A DNA stretch of 64,000 bases from Pelagibacteraceae bacterium AG-390-O04. GTDB lineage: Bacteria; Pseudomonadota; Alphaproteobacteria; Pelagibacterales; Pelagibacteraceae. Made by a program: the position numbers and the translations under genes. This document shows, piece after piece, positions 20,819 to 30,660 of this stretch (the first letter of the stretch is position 1; each line of letters opens with the position of its first letter). The stretch lies in the NCBI GenBank assembly GCA_003278065.1, contig QCHE01000003.1:1-64000 (forward strand), in the 5' to 3' direction. Under the pieces are notes generated by a model. It searched no databases, was not told the origin of the DNA, and saw only the letters and a program-made list of their open reading frames with translations.

Positions 20819-21111
20819 TGAGTAAATTACATTTATACGATAAAATTTTATCTCCACTAGTGACAGAAAAATCAACAAATCTTTCTGAACAAAATAAGAT
20901 AGTGTTTAAAGTACCAAATAAAGCAAATAAGAAAAATTTAAAAAACAATATTGAGAAAATTTTTAAAGTAAACGTTACTAAAATAAATATAATTAACAAA
21001 CAAAGTAGAACAAAATTTACTAGAGGAAAAAAAGTAAAAGTTTTAGGATTTAAAAAAGCTATTATAACATTAAAAAAAGGTCAAAGCATTGATCTAACAA
21101 CAGGAATATAA
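20818..21111 (+). CDS. rplW: 50S ribosomal protein L23
   Basis: This 97-residue protein lies at the tunnel exit, where trigger factor, SRP and SecYEG dock. It has the short form with YDKILSPLVTEKSTNL at the start and FKVPNKANKKNLKNNIEKIF, then the conserved basic loop near RTKFTRGKKVKVLGFKKAII. It overlaps rplD by one base and sits 4 nt before rplB. Confidence 0.95.
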   Translation: MSKLHLYDKILSPLVTEKSTNLSEQNKIVFKVPNKANKKNLKNNIEKIFKVNVTKINIINKQSRTKFTRGKKVKVLGFKKAIITLKKGQSIDLTTGI

Positions 21112-21115
21112 TCAA

Positions 21116-21949
21116 ATGGGACTAAAAACTTTTAAACCTTATACTAAATCTACTAGAGGCACTATCTTAGTCGATAGAACTGGTTTATGGAAAGGTAAAC
21201 CTTTTAAATCCTTGGTATCTCCAAAAAATTCAATGAAAGGAAGAAACAATAATGGTCATATAACGTCAATAAACAGAGCGGGTGGTCATAAAAAAATGTA
21301 TCGTCATGTTGATTTTTATCGAAAAAAATTTGATATGCCAGCCTCTGTAGAAAGAATTGAATACGACCCAAATAGATCTTGTTATATAATGTTAGTAAAA
21401 TTTAAAGACAATAGCCATGCGTATTATTTAGCACCACAAAAAATTAAAGTCGGTGACTTAATAGAAAGCGGTTCAAAAAAAGAGATTAAAATTGGAAATT
21501 GTATGCCTCTTCAAGATATTCCAGTCGGAATTGATATTCATAATGTTGAAATCCAACCTGGTGGTGGTGGAAAAATTGCTAGATCTGCTGGTACTTCAGT
21601 AACGATAAGTGGGTTAGATGGAAATTATACATTAATTAAACTTTCCTCAGGTGAAGTAAGAAGAATTGATTCTAGATCTTTAGCCACAATAGGTGTTTTA
21701 AGCAATCCAGATCAAAAAAATATTAAGATAGGTAAGGCGGGTAGATCTAGATGGTTAGGCAGAAAACCTCATACTAGAGGTGTTGTTAAAAACCCAGTAG
21801 ATCACCCACACGGGGGTGGTGAAGGTAAAACTGCTGGTGGTAGACACCCAGTTTCACCAACAGGACAATCTGCTAAAGGATTAAAAACTAGAGATAATAA
21901 AAGAACTGATAAATATATTGTTCGTAGAAGGAAGAAAAGGAAGGATTAA
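21116..21949 (+). CDS. rplB: 50S ribosomal protein L2
   Basis: This 277-residue protein is one of the most conserved of the large subunit and is needed for subunit joining. It shows GRNNNGHITSINRAGGHKK near residue 42, and NPVDHPHGGGEGKTAGGRHP at about 224-243 with the conserved His of the peptidyl transferase region. Full length, ending in a basic VRRRKKRKD tail. Spacing is 4 nt from rplW and 3 nt to rpsS. Confidence 0.99.
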   Translation: MGLKTFKPYTKSTRGTILVDRTGLWKGKPFKSLVSPKNSMKGRNNNGHITSINRAGGHKKMYRHVDFYRKKFDMPASVERIEYDPNRSCYIMLVKFKDNSHAYYLAPQKIKVGDLIESGSKKEIKIGNCMPLQDIPVGIDIHNVEIQPGGGGKIARSAGTSVTISGLDGNYTLIKLSSGEVRRIDSRSLATIGVLSNPDQKNIKIGKAGRSRWLGRKPHTRGVVKNPVDHPHGGGEGKTAGGRHPVSPTGQSAKGLKTRDNKRTDKYIVRRRKKRKD

Positions 21950-21952
21950 TTA

Positions 21953-22252
21953 ATGTCTAGAGCTGTTTGGAAAGGACCATTTGTTGAAGAAAGCTTGATG
22001 AAAAAAGTTGATAAATACAAGGTTGATGCAAAAAAGATTCCAATAAAAACATGGTCAAGAAAATCGACTATAATTCCAGATTTTGTTGGAGTGAGTTTTT
22101 TAATTTATAATGGTAAAAAATTTATACCAATAACAGTATCTGAAGACATGGTAGGCCATAAATTAGGTGAGTTTGCTCCAACCAGAACTTTTTTTGGTCA
22201 TACTCCAGCTGATAAAAAAGCTAAACCTGCAGAAGAAGGTGACAAGAAATAA
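21953..22252 (+). CDS. rpsS: 30S ribosomal protein S19
   Basis: This 99-residue protein of the 30S head contacts S13. It begins [18 protein letters not shown] and carries [15 protein letters not shown] and [16 protein letters not shown], all family landmarks. A short acidic-lysine C-terminal tail ([10 protein letters not shown]) extends beyond the core. It lies between rplB and rplV in canonical order. Confidence 0.97.
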   Translation: MSRAVWKGPFVEESLMKKVDKYKVDAKKIPIKTWSRKSTIIPDFVGVSFLIYNGKKFIPITVSEDMVGHKLGEFAPTRTFFGHTPADKKAKPAEEGDKK

Positions 22253-22254
22253 AT

Positions 22255-22653
22255 ATGAGTAAAAAAAAAAAAATTGATAAAAATAAGGGAAAAACAGTGA
22301 GATCTGTTAACAATAATATTAGATCTAGCGTAAGAAAGCTTAATCCAATTTTGAGAGGAATAGTTGGAAAAAAAGTAGATATAGCCATCAGAGACTTACA
22401 ATTTTCTGAAAAAAGAATTACTAAAGATATAAGAAAAACAATTAGTTCTGCTGTAGCAAATGCAGAAAATAATTTCCAATATGACATTGACAGTTTAATT
22501 GTAAAAGAAGCTTACTGTGGAAAAAAAATTACGATGAAAAGATTTAGGCCTAGAGCAAAAGGTAGAGCAGCACCAATATTAAAACCTTATTCAAGCGTTA
22601 CAATAATTTTATCTGAGTCAAAAAAAATGGAGAGTCATGGGACAAAAAGTTAA
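22255..22653 (+). CDS. rplV: 50S ribosomal protein L22
   Basis: This 132-residue exit-tunnel protein has an N-terminal lysine-rich extension of about 20 residues before the core ([17 protein letters not shown]). The tunnel beta-hairpin appears as [19 protein letters not shown], and the C-terminus [11 protein letters not shown] is normal. The last 17 bases overlap the start of rpsC in another frame, so the C-terminal MESHGTKS tail is encoded by the rpsC start region. Confidence 0.95.
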   Translation: MSKKKKIDKNKGKTVRSVNNNIRSSVRKLNPILRGIVGKKVDIAIRDLQFSEKRITKDIRKTISSAVANAENNFQYDIDSLIVKEAYCGKKITMKRFRPRAKGRAAPILKPYSSVTIILSESKKMESHGTKS

Positions 22654-23314
22654 TCCAGTTGGTTTTCGTTTAGGTGTCAACAGAGGCTGGGACTCTGTAT
22701 GGTATGCAAAGAAAAAAGATTTTGGAAATTATCTAATCGAAGATTTTAAGATTAGAGAATATATTAAAAAGAACGTTATAAATTCTGGAGTTTCTAAAGT
22801 CATGATAGAAAGAACTTCTAATAAATGTTATGTTACGATTTACACTTCAAGACCTGGGTTTGTTATTGGTAAAAAAGGTAGTGATATTGATAAGATTAAA
22901 AATAATCTTTCAAAGTTTACAAAAAATGAAGTAACACTAAACATTAAAGAAGTTAAAAAACCTGAAACAAATGCTTATTTGGTTGCAGAAAATATTGCAC
23001 AACAATTAGTAAAAAGAATTTCTTACAGAAGAGCAATGAAGAGGGCTATGCAATCATGTTTAAGATTAGGTGCCAAAGGTATTAAGGTGTCATGTAGCGG
23101 TAGACTCGGAGGAAATGAAATTGCTAGAACTGAATGGCTAAGAGATGGAAGTATACCATCACATACTTTAAGAGCAGATATAGATTATGCTGAAGCAGAG
23201 GCTTTAACAACTTATGGAATTATAGGAATTAAAGTCTGGATATATAAAGGTGAAGTTTTTGCTAAAGAGTTCAGTCAAGAAACAAATAAAATAACACCAA
23301 AAGAGGTTAAATAA
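22637..23314 (+). CDS. rpsC: 30S ribosomal protein S3
   Basis: This 225-residue protein lies at the mRNA entry channel and has helicase activity with S4. It begins [12 protein letters not shown], has the KH domain [20 protein letters not shown] at about 73-92, and the C-terminal domain with [18 protein letters not shown]. It overlaps the rplV 3' end by 17 nt, the largest overlap within the ribosomal cluster. Full length. Confidence 0.98.
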   Translation: MGQKVNPVGFRLGVNRGWDSVWYAKKKDFGNYLIEDFKIREYIKKNVINSGVSKVMIERTSNKCYVTIYTSRPGFVIGKKGSDIDKIKNNLSKFTKNEVTLNIKEVKKPETNAYLVAENIAQQLVKRISYRRAMKRAMQSCLRLGAKGIKVSCSGRLGGNEIARTEWLRDGSIPSHTLRADIDYAEAEALTTYGIIGIKVWIYKGEVFAKEFSQETNKITPKEVK

Positions 23315-23318
23315 AGAT

Positions 23319-23729
23319 ATGCTGCAGCCGGTAAGAACAAAGTGGAGAAAAGCTCATAAAGGTAGAATTCATGGTAATGCTCCAAGGGCCAATTTTATAA
23401 ATTATGGTGCTTACGCATTAAAGGCCATGTCACCTGATCGAGTTACAGGAAAACAAATTGAAGCTGCTAGAGTTGCTCTAACAAGACACATGAAAAGACA
23501 AGGTAGGGTGTGGACTAGAGTTTTTCCAAATATACCAGTATCAAAAAAACCAATTGAAGTTCGTATGGGTAAAGGAAAGGGGTCACCTGAGTATTATGCA
23601 TGCCGTGTAAAACCAGGAAGAATATTATTTGAAGTAGATGGAGTATCTGAACAAATTGCTAAAGAAGCTCTCTATAAAGCATCTGCCAAATTACCTATTA
23701 AAACAAAAACAATTAAGAGATTTTCATAA
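23319..23729 (+). CDS. rplP: 50S ribosomal protein L16
   Basis: This 136-residue protein positions A-site tRNA. It begins [18 protein letters not shown] and contains [14 protein letters not shown] [38 protein letters not shown] follows, including the arginine hydroxylated by some bacteria. It precedes rpmC with a one-base TAATG overlap, as expected for the S10 operon order. Confidence 0.98.
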   Translation: MLQPVRTKWRKAHKGRIHGNAPRANFINYGAYALKAMSPDRVTGKQIEAARVALTRHMKRQGRVWTRVFPNIPVSKKPIEVRMGKGKGSPEYYACRVKPGRILFEVDGVSEQIAKEALYKASAKLPIKTKTIKRFS

Positions 23730-23920
23730 TGAAAAAACAGGAAATAAAAAAATTATCTAAAGACGAAATTGTGAAAAATATTGATAAATTAAAAAAAGAC
23801 TTATTTAACTTTAGATTTCAAAAAATTAATTCTCAAATTACAAATCCAGCAAAAATAGGAGAAATAAAAAAAACTATAGCTAGATTAAAAACAACATTAA
23901 AGGATAAAATAAATGCCTAA
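23729..23920 (+). CDS. rpmC: 50S ribosomal protein L29
   Basis: This 63-residue helical hairpin protein lies at the tunnel exit. The pattern [16 protein letters not shown] ([18 protein letters not shown]) followed by [12 protein letters not shown] is diagnostic of L29. It overlaps rplP by one base and rpsQ by 8 bases. Confidence 0.94.
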   Translation: MKKQEIKKLSKDEIVKNIDKLKKDLFNFRFQKINSQITNPAKIGEIKKTIARLKTTLKDKINA

Positions 23921-24149
23921 GAAAATTTTAACAGGAGTTGTGGTAAGCGATAAACCGAATAAAACTATCACAGTAATGGTTGAGAGAAAATTTTCTCATC
24001 CTGTATTAAAAAAAGTTATTAAAGTTAAAAAAAAATATAACGCACATGATGAAAATAATACTTTCAAAACAGGAGATAAAGTTTCTATTATTGAAAGTAA
24101 ACCTTTTTCAAAAAATAAAAAATTTCAAGTAATGGAGAATAATAAATAG
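23913..24149 (+). CDS. rpsQ: 30S ribosomal protein S17
   Basis: This 78-residue OB-fold protein is an early binder of 16S rRNA. It begins [20 protein letters not shown] and has [19 protein letters not shown] and the [18 protein letters not shown] segment typical of S17. Its ATG is inside the last codons of rpmC. Confidence 0.96.
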   Translation: MPKKILTGVVVSDKPNKTITVMVERKFSHPVLKKVIKVKKKYNAHDENNTFKTGDKVSIIESKPFSKNKKFQVMENNK

Positions 24150-24151
24150 TA

Positions 24152-24520
24152 ATGATACAAGTTCAAACAGAATTACAGGTTGCTGATAACACTGGAGCTA
24201 AAAAAATTGAATGTATAAAAGTACTTGGAGGCTCTAAAAGAAGGTATGCTAGTATAGGTGATACGATAGTGATAGCTGTAAAAGAAGCAATTCCAAAAGG
24301 AAAAGTAAAAAAAGGATCAGTACATAAAGCAGTTGTTGTTAGAGTAAAAAAGGGAATTCATAGAGATGATGGATCAAAAGTAAAGTTTGATAATAATGCA
24401 GCAGTATTAGTAGATGACAAAGGTGAACCAGTGGGTACTAGAATTTTTGGTCCAGTAACAAGAGAATTAAGAAATAGAGGTCAAATGAAAATAATATCAC
24501 TAGCACCAGAGGTACTTTAA
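24152..24520 (+). CDS. rplN: 50S ribosomal protein L14
   Basis: This 122-residue protein takes part in intersubunit bridges and RsfS binding. It begins [20 protein letters not shown], the family hallmark. [20 protein letters not shown] and the C-terminal FGPVTRELR are intact. It is of normal length and overlaps rplX by one base (TAATG). Confidence 0.99.
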   Translation: MIQVQTELQVADNTGAKKIECIKVLGGSKRRYASIGDTIVIAVKEAIPKGKVKKGSVHKAVVVRVKKGIHRDDGSKVKFDNNAAVLVDDKGEPVGTRIFGPVTRELRNRGQMKIISLAPEVL

Positions 24521-24768
24521 TGATTAAAAAAGGTTTAAAAGTAAAAGTTTTAGCTGGTAAAGATAAAAAAAAAGAAGGTGAAGTAATAGAAATTGACAGA
24601 GAAAGCAATAGAGCAAAAGTAAAAGATATAAATATGGTGAAGAAACACATTAAAACTACAAAAGAAAAAAAAGGCGGAATTTTTTCTAAAGAGAGTTTTA
24701 TTGATATTTCAAATTTAAAATTAGTTGTTAATAAACCAGATAAAAAAAAAAAAGAGATTAAAAAATAA
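24520..24768 (+). CDS. rplX: 50S ribosomal protein L24
   Basis: This 82-residue KOW-domain protein initiates 50S assembly. It has [21 protein letters not shown] at the start, then [12 protein letters not shown], as in L24. It is shorter than E. coli L24 (104 aa), ending in a lysine tail, so the C-terminal part is trimmed. One-base TAATG overlaps occur at both ends. Confidence 0.94.
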   Translation: MIKKGLKVKVLAGKDKKKEGEVIEIDRESNRAKVKDINMVKKHIKTTKEKKGGIFSKESFIDISNLKLVVNKPDKKKKEIKK

Positions 24769-25322
24769 TGACTCCTAGATTAAAAGAATTATTTCTAAAA
24801 GAAATCCAACCTTCATTAAAAGATCAATTTGGTTTTAAAAATTTATATATGGGGCCAAAAATAGAGAAGATTATTTTAAATATGGGTTTAGGACTCGACG
24901 GAAATGATTCAAAGATACTTAAATCCTGCGAAGAAGATATGGCTAAAATAACAGGTCAAAAACCTGTAGTGACAAAATTTAAAAAATCCGTTGCCAACTT
25001 TAAAACAAGAAAAGGAACAAATGCTGGTCTAAAAGTAACTTTAAGAAAAAATAGAATGTATGAATTTTTAGATCGATTAGTTAATATTGCATTACCTAGA
25101 ATCAAAGATTTTAGAGGACTATCATCAAAAGGTTTTGATAAATTTGGAAACTATACTTTTGGCATTAAAGAACATATTATTTTTCCAGAAGTAAGTTTTG
25201 ATAGGGCTGATAAAGTTAGAGGATTAGATATAATAATTGTGATTTCATCAAAAAGTAGAGATCATAGTTTTGCTTTATTAGAAAAATTGAATTTTCCATT
25301 CATAAAAAAAGGAGACAACTAA
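24768..25322 (+). CDS. rplE: 50S ribosomal protein L5
   Basis: This 184-residue 5S rRNA-binding protein of the central protuberance has [12 protein letters not shown] near residue 32 and [21 protein letters not shown] with the conserved lysines. [20 protein letters not shown] and [11 protein letters not shown] follow. Full length. It is followed by 1 nt and rpsN. Confidence 0.98.
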   Translation: MTPRLKELFLKEIQPSLKDQFGFKNLYMGPKIEKIILNMGLGLDGNDSKILKSCEEDMAKITGQKPVVTKFKKSVANFKTRKGTNAGLKVTLRKNRMYEFLDRLVNIALPRIKDFRGLSSKGFDKFGNYTFGIKEHIIFPEVSFDRADKVRGLDIIIVISSKSRDHSFALLEKLNFPFIKKGDN

Positions 25323-25323
25323 G

Positions 25324-25629
25324 ATGGCTAAATTAAGCTCCATTAATAAAAATAATAGAAGAATAAAACTTTCTAATAAGTTTTATCAAAAAAGATCAAA
25401 ATTAAAAAAAATAGTAATGGATAAGAAACTCACATTAGAAGAAAGATTTAAAGCCCAACAAAAATTAGCAAAATTACCAAGAAATTCTGCAAAAAATAGA
25501 ATTATGAATAGATGTCAAATAACAGGAAGACCACATGGCGTTTATAGAAAATTAAAAATTTCAAGAATTGCTTTAAGACAATTAGGTTTACAAGGAAAAA
25601 TACCAGGTTTGGTTAAATCAAGTTGGTAG
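25324..25629 (+). CDS. rpsN: 30S ribosomal protein S14 (long, zinc-free type)
   Basis: This is the 101-residue long form of S14 without the four-cysteine zinc site. Only one Cys appears, in [19 protein letters not shown], followed by the canonical end GLVKSSW. The long form is usual in proteobacteria. It lies in the spc order between rplE and rpsH, with an AAGGA-like site (25631-25635 region) just downstream serving rpsH. Confidence 0.97.
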   Translation: MAKLSSINKNNRRIKLSNKFYQKRSKLKKIVMDKKLTLEERFKAQQKLAKLPRNSAKNRIMNRCQITGRPHGVYRKLKISRIALRQLGLQGKIPGLVKSSW

Positions 25630-25639
25630 AAAGGAATAT

Positions 25640-26035
25640 ATGAGTTTAAGTGATCCAATAGGTGATATGATAGCGAGAGTAAAAAATGCTCAGGCTAGAA
25701 GTCATAAAAAAGTAGAATTACCATCATCAAATTTTAAAACAAAGATTGCAGATATTTTAAAAAATGAGGGGTTTATAAAAGATTTTAAAGTTTCAAGTAA
25801 TGAAAAAAAACCTACATTATCTTTAGAATTGAAATATCATTCAGGTAATCCTGTGATTAATAATTTTGAAAGGGTTTCGAAACCAGGCAGACGTATTTTT
25901 TCAAGTGCAGACAGTTTGCCAAAGATAAACAACGGTCTAGGAATAGCAATCATATCAACTCCCAAAGGAGTAATGACCGACATGGATGCAAGAAAACAAA
26001 AAGTAGGTGGAGAGATAATTTGTAAGGTATTTTAA
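25640..26035 (+). CDS. rpsH: 30S ribosomal protein S8
   Basis: This 131-residue 16S-binding protein is the spc operon translational repressor in E. coli. It begins SLSDPIGDMIARVKNAQ and ends with GLGIAIISTPKGVMTD and GGEIICKVF, both canonical. The sequence AGAAAGGAATAT before the ATG supplies a moderate Shine-Dalgarno (AAGGA). S8 in E. coli represses at the L5 start; no matching structure was identified by eye here. Confidence 0.98.
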   Translation: MSLSDPIGDMIARVKNAQARSHKKVELPSSNFKTKIADILKNEGFIKDFKVSSNEKKPTLSLELKYHSGNPVINNFERVSKPGRRIFSSADSLPKINNGLGIAIISTPKGVMTDMDARKQKVGGEIICKVF

Positions 26036-26037
26036 CT

Positions 26038-26577
26038 ATGTCTAAAATTGGTAAAATTAATATAACTATTCCAGAAAAAGTAAAAGTGGCTTTAGCTGGT
26101 AATATTTTAAATATTGAAGGTCCACTTGGAAAAAAATCTATAGGAATAGATCTTGAAATGTTTAATCTTGATATTAAAGATGGGAAAGAAATTTCAATTA
26201 ATCCAAAAAAGATAGATCAAAATACAAAAAGACTATGGGGAATGAATAGAAGTTTGATAAATAATGCTGTAATTGGATCAAGCAAAGGATATGAAAAAAC
26301 GCTTGAGTTAGTTGGTGTTGGTTATAGAGCTGCATTAAAAGGCAACCAACTAAACCTACAACTTGGTTATAGTCATGATATAAATTTTGATATTCCTGAA
26401 GGAATAAAAATTGCAGTGGAAAAACAGACAACTTTAAAAATTTCAGGTTCTGATAAACAATTAGTTGGTGTTATTGCATCAAAATTAAAAACTTTGAGAA
26501 AAATTGAACCTTATAAAGGCAAAGGTGTTAGAGAAAAGGGTCAACATATATTAAAAAAAGAGGGAAAGAAAAAATAA
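26038..26577 (+). CDS. rplF: 50S ribosomal protein L6
   Basis: This 179-residue two-domain protein lies near the factor-binding site. It begins [14 protein letters not shown] and contains [20 protein letters not shown] and the signature [36 protein letters not shown] closes the protein. Standard length. One-base TAATG overlap with rplR. Confidence 0.98.
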   Translation: MSKIGKINITIPEKVKVALAGNILNIEGPLGKKSIGIDLEMFNLDIKDGKEISINPKKIDQNTKRLWGMNRSLINNAVIGSSKGYEKTLELVGVGYRAALKGNQLNLQLGYSHDINFDIPEGIKIAVEKQTTLKISGSDKQLVGVIASKLKTLRKIEPYKGKGVREKGQHILKKEGKKK

Positions 26578-26933
26578 TGAAATTAACAACTAGTATAAGA
26601 AAAAGATTTAGAGTTAGCAATAAATTAAAGAAAGTAGCATCCAAGGATAGATTTAGATTAAGTATTACCAGATCTGCTAAAAATATTTCAGCTCAAATTA
26701 TAGATGATAATAAAAATATTACTTTATTATCAGCATCTTCTATCGAAAAAGATATAAAATCAGGTTCTAGAGTCAATAAATCAGAATTATCAAAGATTGT
26801 TGCAGAAAAACTTGCAAAAAAAGCACAAGAAAAAAAAATAACAAAAATTTTTTTTGATAGAGGTATTTACAAATATCATGGTCGTATAAAGATTTTTGCT
26901 GAAACACTTCGTAAGAATGGAATGGATTTTTAA
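26577..26933 (+). CDS. rplR: 50S ribosomal protein L18
   Basis: This 118-residue protein binds 5S rRNA together with L5. It shows [20 protein letters not shown] (about 23-42) and the C-terminal [27 protein letters not shown] with the conserved D-R-G-x-Y-x-Y-H-G-R pattern. It is overlapped by rplF at its start and leaves a 2-nt gap to rpsE. Confidence 0.97.
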   Translation: MKLTTSIRKRFRVSNKLKKVASKDRFRLSITRSAKNISAQIIDDNKNITLLSASSIEKDIKSGSRVNKSELSKIVAEKLAKKAQEKKITKIFFDRGIYKYHGRIKIFAETLRKNGMDF

Positions 26934-26935
26934 TT

Positions 26936-27451
26936 ATGGATAATAATAAAGATAAAAAAAAGGATGATATTTTAGAAAAATTGGTCCACATCAATAGAAT
27001 CACTAAAGTTGTTAAGGGGGGAAGAAGATTTGGTTTTTCAGCTTTAGTTGTAGTAGGAAATCAAGCTGGAAGAATTGGAATAGCTCATGCAAAAGCCAAA
27101 CAAGTACCTGATGCTATTAAAAAAGCTAATGAGATGGCTAGAAGAAAACTAATCCATATTCCATTAAGAGAAGGAAGAACAATACATCATGATGTTAAAG
27201 CAAAAGACGGTTCTGGCAAAATTATTTTAAGAGCAGCATCTAAAGGTACTGGTATAATAGCTGGTGGTCCAGTTAGAGCAGTATGTGAAGTATTAGGTGT
27301 AAAAGATATCGTTGCTAAATCAATGGGTACATCAAACGCACATAATGTTATAAGAGCAACTATAAAAGCTTTAATGCAGCAAAATTCACCAAAACATATT
27401 TCAGCAGTAAGAAATAAAAAAATATCAGAAATTATTGAAAAAAGAGGCTAA
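26936..27451 (+). CDS. rpsE: 30S ribosomal protein S5
   Basis: This 171-residue protein affects decoding accuracy and the mRNA entry channel. It contains [20 protein letters not shown] at about 16-35 (double-stranded RNA-binding domain), [20 protein letters not shown] and [16 protein letters not shown]. The stop overlaps the rplO start as TAATG, leaving no room for rpmD (L30), which sits here in most proteobacteria. Confidence 0.98.
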   Translation: MDNNKDKKKDDILEKLVHINRITKVVKGGRRFGFSALVVVGNQAGRIGIAHAKAKQVPDAIKKANEMARRKLIHIPLREGRTIHHDVKAKDGSGKIILRAASKGTGIIAGGPVRAVCEVLGVKDIVAKSMGTSNAHNVIRATIKALMQQNSPKHISAVRNKKISEIIEKRG

Positions 27452-27903
27452 TGACAAAATTAAATAATAGAGAAAAAATGAATAAAACCAAAATAAGAGT
27501 TGGTAGAGGTATCGGTTCTGGAAAAGGTAAAACTTCAGGAAGAGGTGTAAAGGGTCAAAAATCTCGATCTGGTGTTTCAATAAAAAGTTTTGAGGGTGGT
27601 CAAATGCCGTTATATAGACGTTTGCCCAAAAGAGGTTTTAATTCAATTTCTAACGAACATATAGCGATCTTAAACCTAGAAAAAATTCAATTTTATATTG
27701 ATAAAAAAACATTAAAAATTAATGATGTTATTAACTCTAGTATTCTTAAAAAACTAAAATTAATTAACAAAAATTCTACTAAATTAAAGATATTAGGTAC
27801 AGGTGAAATTAAAGACAAGATTAATATTGAAGCAAATTTAGCTTCTAAGTCTGCAGTAGAAAAACTTGAGAAAATTGGTGGATCAATACAATTAAAAAAA
27901 TAA
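27451..27903 (+). CDS. rplO: 50S ribosomal protein L15
   Basis: This 150-residue late-assembly protein has a basic glycine-rich N-terminus, [20 protein letters not shown] (17-36), then [17 protein letters not shown], both family hallmarks. The C-terminal domain is lysine-rich and more diverged, ending [17 protein letters not shown]. It directly follows rpsE and is 14 nt from secY. Confidence 0.96.
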   Translation: MTKLNNREKMNKTKIRVGRGIGSGKGKTSGRGVKGQKSRSGVSIKSFEGGQMPLYRRLPKRGFNSISNEHIAILNLEKIQFYIDKKTLKINDVINSSILKKLKLINKNSTKLKILGTGEIKDKINIEANLASKSAVEKLEKIGGSIQLKK

Positions 27904-27917
27904 TTTATTTTTAAAAA

Positions 27918-29198
27918 ATGAGTGCCTCTTCTTCAACAAATGATTTAAGAAACAGAATATTATTTACCATCGGTATCTTAGCAGTATACAGATTTGGTAC
28001 ATTTGTACCTCTTCCAGGTATTGATCCAGAACAACTTAAAATTTTAATGGCTGGAAATCAAAAAGGTTTACTTGGCATGTTTAATGTTTTTGCAGGTGGG
28101 GCAGTAAGTAGAATGGCAATTTTTGCTTTAGGTATTATGCCTTATATTTCATCATCAATCATTGTTCAATTATTAACAGGTGTTTCCGATTATTTTAAAA
28201 ATTTAAAATCGCAGGGAGAGACTGGTAGAGCAAAAATAACTCAAATTACAAGATATGGAACTGTTTTATTAGCAACTGTTCAAGGATATGGACTTGCTGT
28301 TGGTTTGGAGTCTTCTGCAAATCTTGTAATAAATCCAGGTCTTTTTTTTAAAATCTCTACCGTAACTACAATTGTAGCTGGGACAATATTCTTAATGTGG
28401 CTTGGAGAACAGATCACACAAAGAGGTATAGGTAATGGAATATCTCTAATTATTTTTGCTGGAATAGTCGCTGAAATTCCAAGAGCTTTAGTGACTACAT
28501 TTGAATTAGGTAGAACTGGTGCAGTTTCAACTTTGATGATTCTAACAATATTTATACTTTTAATTTTAACAATATTATTTATTGTATTTATGGAACGAGC
28601 TTTAAGAAAAATTTTGATTAATTATCCAAAAAGACAAATGGGTAATAAAATGTATGGTGGAGAGTCATCTCACTTACCTTTAAAAATAAATCAAGCAGGA
28701 GTAATACCTGCTATTTTTGCTTCAGCACTGCTGTTACTACCAGTAACTTTTTCAAATTTTAACTTTTCTGATAATGAAACTTTTTTAAATTTTAGTTCGT
28801 ACTTTACTCAAGGACAACCACTCTATATGCTTTTATATGCATCAGGAATAATTTTTTTTACTTTTTTTTATACATCTATTACTTTTAATCCAACTGAAAC
28901 AGCTGATAATCTTAGGAAATATGGTGGATTTATTCCTGGTATAAGACCTGGAGAGAGTACCGCGTTATATATAGAAAATATTCTAACTAAATTAACAACT
29001 ATCGGAGCACTTTATTTAACATTGGTATGTTTGATGCCAGAATTTCTAATTGCAAATTATCCTATTCCATTTTATTTAGGTGGTACATCTATATTGATTG
29101 TAGTAGTTGTTGCTATAGATACAGTAACACAAATCCAAACAAGACTTATGAGCGCACAATATGAACAGCTTATTAAGAAAACTAAATTTGGCAGATAA
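27918..29198 (+). CDS. secY: SecY, preprotein translocase channel
   Basis: This 426-residue inner-membrane channel has about ten hydrophobic spans. It shows GIDPEQLKILMAG near the plug-forming first periplasmic segment, IMPYISSSIIVQLL (span 2), GIGNGISLIIFAGI, and the cytosolic loop with NYPKRQMGNKMYGGESSHLP. NLRKYGGFIPGIRPGESTALY near the C-terminus is the SecA/ribosome-docking loop. Full length. It pairs with secE at 5028-5219. Confidence 0.99.
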   Translation: MSASSSTNDLRNRILFTIGILAVYRFGTFVPLPGIDPEQLKILMAGNQKGLLGMFNVFAGGAVSRMAIFALGIMPYISSSIIVQLLTGVSDYFKNLKSQGETGRAKITQITRYGTVLLATVQGYGLAVGLESSANLVINPGLFFKISTVTTIVAGTIFLMWLGEQITQRGIGNGISLIIFAGIVAEIPRALVTTFELGRTGAVSTLMILTIFILLILTILFIVFMERALRKILINYPKRQMGNKMYGGESSHLPLKINQAGVIPAIFASALLLLPVTFSNFNFSDNETFLNFSSYFTQGQPLYMLLYASGIIFFTFFYTSITFNPTETADNLRKYGGFIPGIRPGESTALYIENILTKLTTIGALYLTLVCLMPEFLIANYPIPFYLGGTSILIVVVVAIDTVTQIQTRLMSAQYEQLIKKTKFGR

Positions 29199-29201
29199 TA
29201 A

Positions 29202-29765
29202 GTGAATATTATTTTATTCGGACCTCCTGGTGCTGGCAAAGGTACACAGGCAAAATTTTTAATGAATAAATTAAAATGTTTTCAAATTTCTACTGGTGAA
29301 ATATTAAGAAATGAAATTAAAAGCGACACAAACATTGGAAAAAAAATAATTAACGATATGAATGATGGAAAATTTGTAAGTGACGAAATAGTTAACAACT
29401 TGATCAAGAAAATAGTATTTGATCCTAAAAAAAAAGGTAAATTAATATTTGATGGATACCCAAGATCACTTTCTCAAGCTAAAAATTTAGATTTATTATT
29501 AGATGACTCAAAACAAGTAATAAATCTTATTTTTTTTCTAAATGTGAATAAAGAAACAATAATAAAAAGAATTGAAAAAAGAAAAGTTTTAGAAAAAAGA
29601 TCAGATGATAGTTTAAATACTATTTTAAAAAGATATGATACATATATGGAAACAACTAAACCTGTTCTAGATTACTATTCTAAAAACCTTAATTTTCATG
29701 AGATTGATGGAACGCAAGAAATTGACGAAATTACAAGGAAAATCGAGACTTTTATTAATGTATAA
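29202..29765 (+). CDS. adk: adenylate kinase (short-LID form)
   Basis: This 187-residue enzyme interconverts ATP, AMP and ADP. It has a GTG start at 29202, 3 nt after secY. The P-loop GPPGAGKGTQ is at 7-16, STGEILR follows near residue 30, and FDGYPRSLSQAK is the AMP/lid hinge segment. The LID is reduced to a few residues around RSDDSLNTILKRYD, as in short adenylate kinases, so there is no zinc-binding LID. A secY-adk neighbourhood is standard. Confidence 0.96.
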   Translation: MNIILFGPPGAGKGTQAKFLMNKLKCFQISTGEILRNEIKSDTNIGKKIINDMNDGKFVSDEIVNNLIKKIVFDPKKKGKLIFDGYPRSLSQAKNLDLLLDDSKQVINLIFFLNVNKETIIKRIEKRKVLEKRSDDSLNTILKRYDTYMETTKPVLDYYSKNLNFHEIDGTQEIDEITRKIETFINV

Positions 29766-29769
29766 GACG

Positions 29770-29797
29770 TTGACTTTAAAAGAACTTCTTATATAAA
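29770..29797 (+). promoter_or_regulatory. candidate promoter for rpsM-rpsK-rpoA-rplQ
   Basis: TTGACT at 29770-29775 and TATAAA at 29792-29797 are separated by 16 nt, the best sigma-70 match I see in the window. Transcription would start near 29804, leaving a leader of about 15 nt before the rpsM ATG at 29821. It lies in one of the few true gaps (55 nt) of the cluster. Confidence 0.6.
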
Positions 29798-29820
29798 AGG
29801 CTCAAATTATCTCAAAATTT

Positions 29821-30204
29821 ATGGCTCGTATCGCAGGTATCAATATTCCACAAAATAAACTTGTTCATATAGGCTTAACCTATATCTATGGGATTGGTGA
29901 TAAATTTTCTAAACAAATTTGCTCTGAATTAAAATTTCCAAAAGAAAAGAGAGTAAATGAATTAACTGATGATGAAATTTTAAAAATTAGAGAATATATA
30001 GATCAAAATTTTAAAGTTGAAGGAGATTTAAGAAGAGATTACTCTTTGAGCATAAAGAGACTAATAGATCTTGCTTGTTATAGAGGTACAAGACATAGAA
30101 AAAAATTACCAGTTAGGGGTCAAAGAACTAGATGTAATGCTAGAACTAGAAAAGGTAAAGCCATTGCTATTGCTGGAAAAAAATTAACACCACTTAAAAA
30201 ATAA
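29821..30204 (+). CDS. rpsM: 30S ribosomal protein S13
   Basis: This 127-residue protein of the 30S head contacts P-site tRNA and bridge B1. It begins [20 protein letters not shown] and ends with the basic tail segment [18 protein letters not shown], both canonical. It is the first gene of the alpha-type block. The usual rpmJ (L36) between secY and rpsM is absent. Confidence 0.98.
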   Translation: MARIAGINIPQNKLVHIGLTYIYGIGDKFSKQICSELKFPKEKRVNELTDDEILKIREYIDQNFKVEGDLRRDYSLSIKRLIDLACYRGTRHRKKLPVRGQRTRCNARTRKGKAIAIAGKKLTPLKK

Positions 30205-30210
30205 TTATAT

Positions 30211-30660
30211 ATGGCAAAAAATGATAAAGTAGATGTTAAAGATCAAAAGTCTGATGAGTCTTCTAAAAAAATAAAAAAAAGTTCATATTCAAAAAAAAAG
30301 AAAACTAAAAAAAACATTTTAAATGGTATTGCTTACGTTCAGTCAACTTTTAATAATACTATAATTTCAATAGCTGATACTAATGGAAATGTAATTTCAT
30401 GGGCTTCAGCTGGACAAAAAGGTTTTAAAGGATCAAGAAAATCAACTCCTTACGCAGCACAAATAGCTGCTGATGCAGCTGCCTCTAAAGCTTTAGATTA
30501 TGGAATGAAAACTTTATCTGTTGAAGTAAAAGGCCCAGGATCAGGAAGAGAAACTGCTCTAAGAGCATTACAAGCAAGAGGTTTTAAAATTTTGTCTATT
30601 AAAGATACAACACCAATGCCTCATAATGGCACAAGACCACCAAAAAAAAGGAGAGTTTAA
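30211..30660 (+). CDS. rpsK: 30S ribosomal protein S11
   Basis: This 149-residue protein lies on the platform near the Shine-Dalgarno helix. The core from about residue 32 includes [39 protein letters not shown] and the end [15 protein letters not shown]. It carries a lysine/serine-rich N-terminal extension of roughly 25 residues compared with E. coli S11 (129 aa). TAATG overlap with rpoA. Confidence 0.97.
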   Translation: MAKNDKVDVKDQKSDESSKKIKKSSYSKKKKTKKNILNGIAYVQSTFNNTIISIADTNGNVISWASAGQKGFKGSRKSTPYAAQIAADAAASKALDYGMKTLSVEVKGPGSGRETALRALQARGFKILSIKDTTPMPHNGTRPPKKRRV

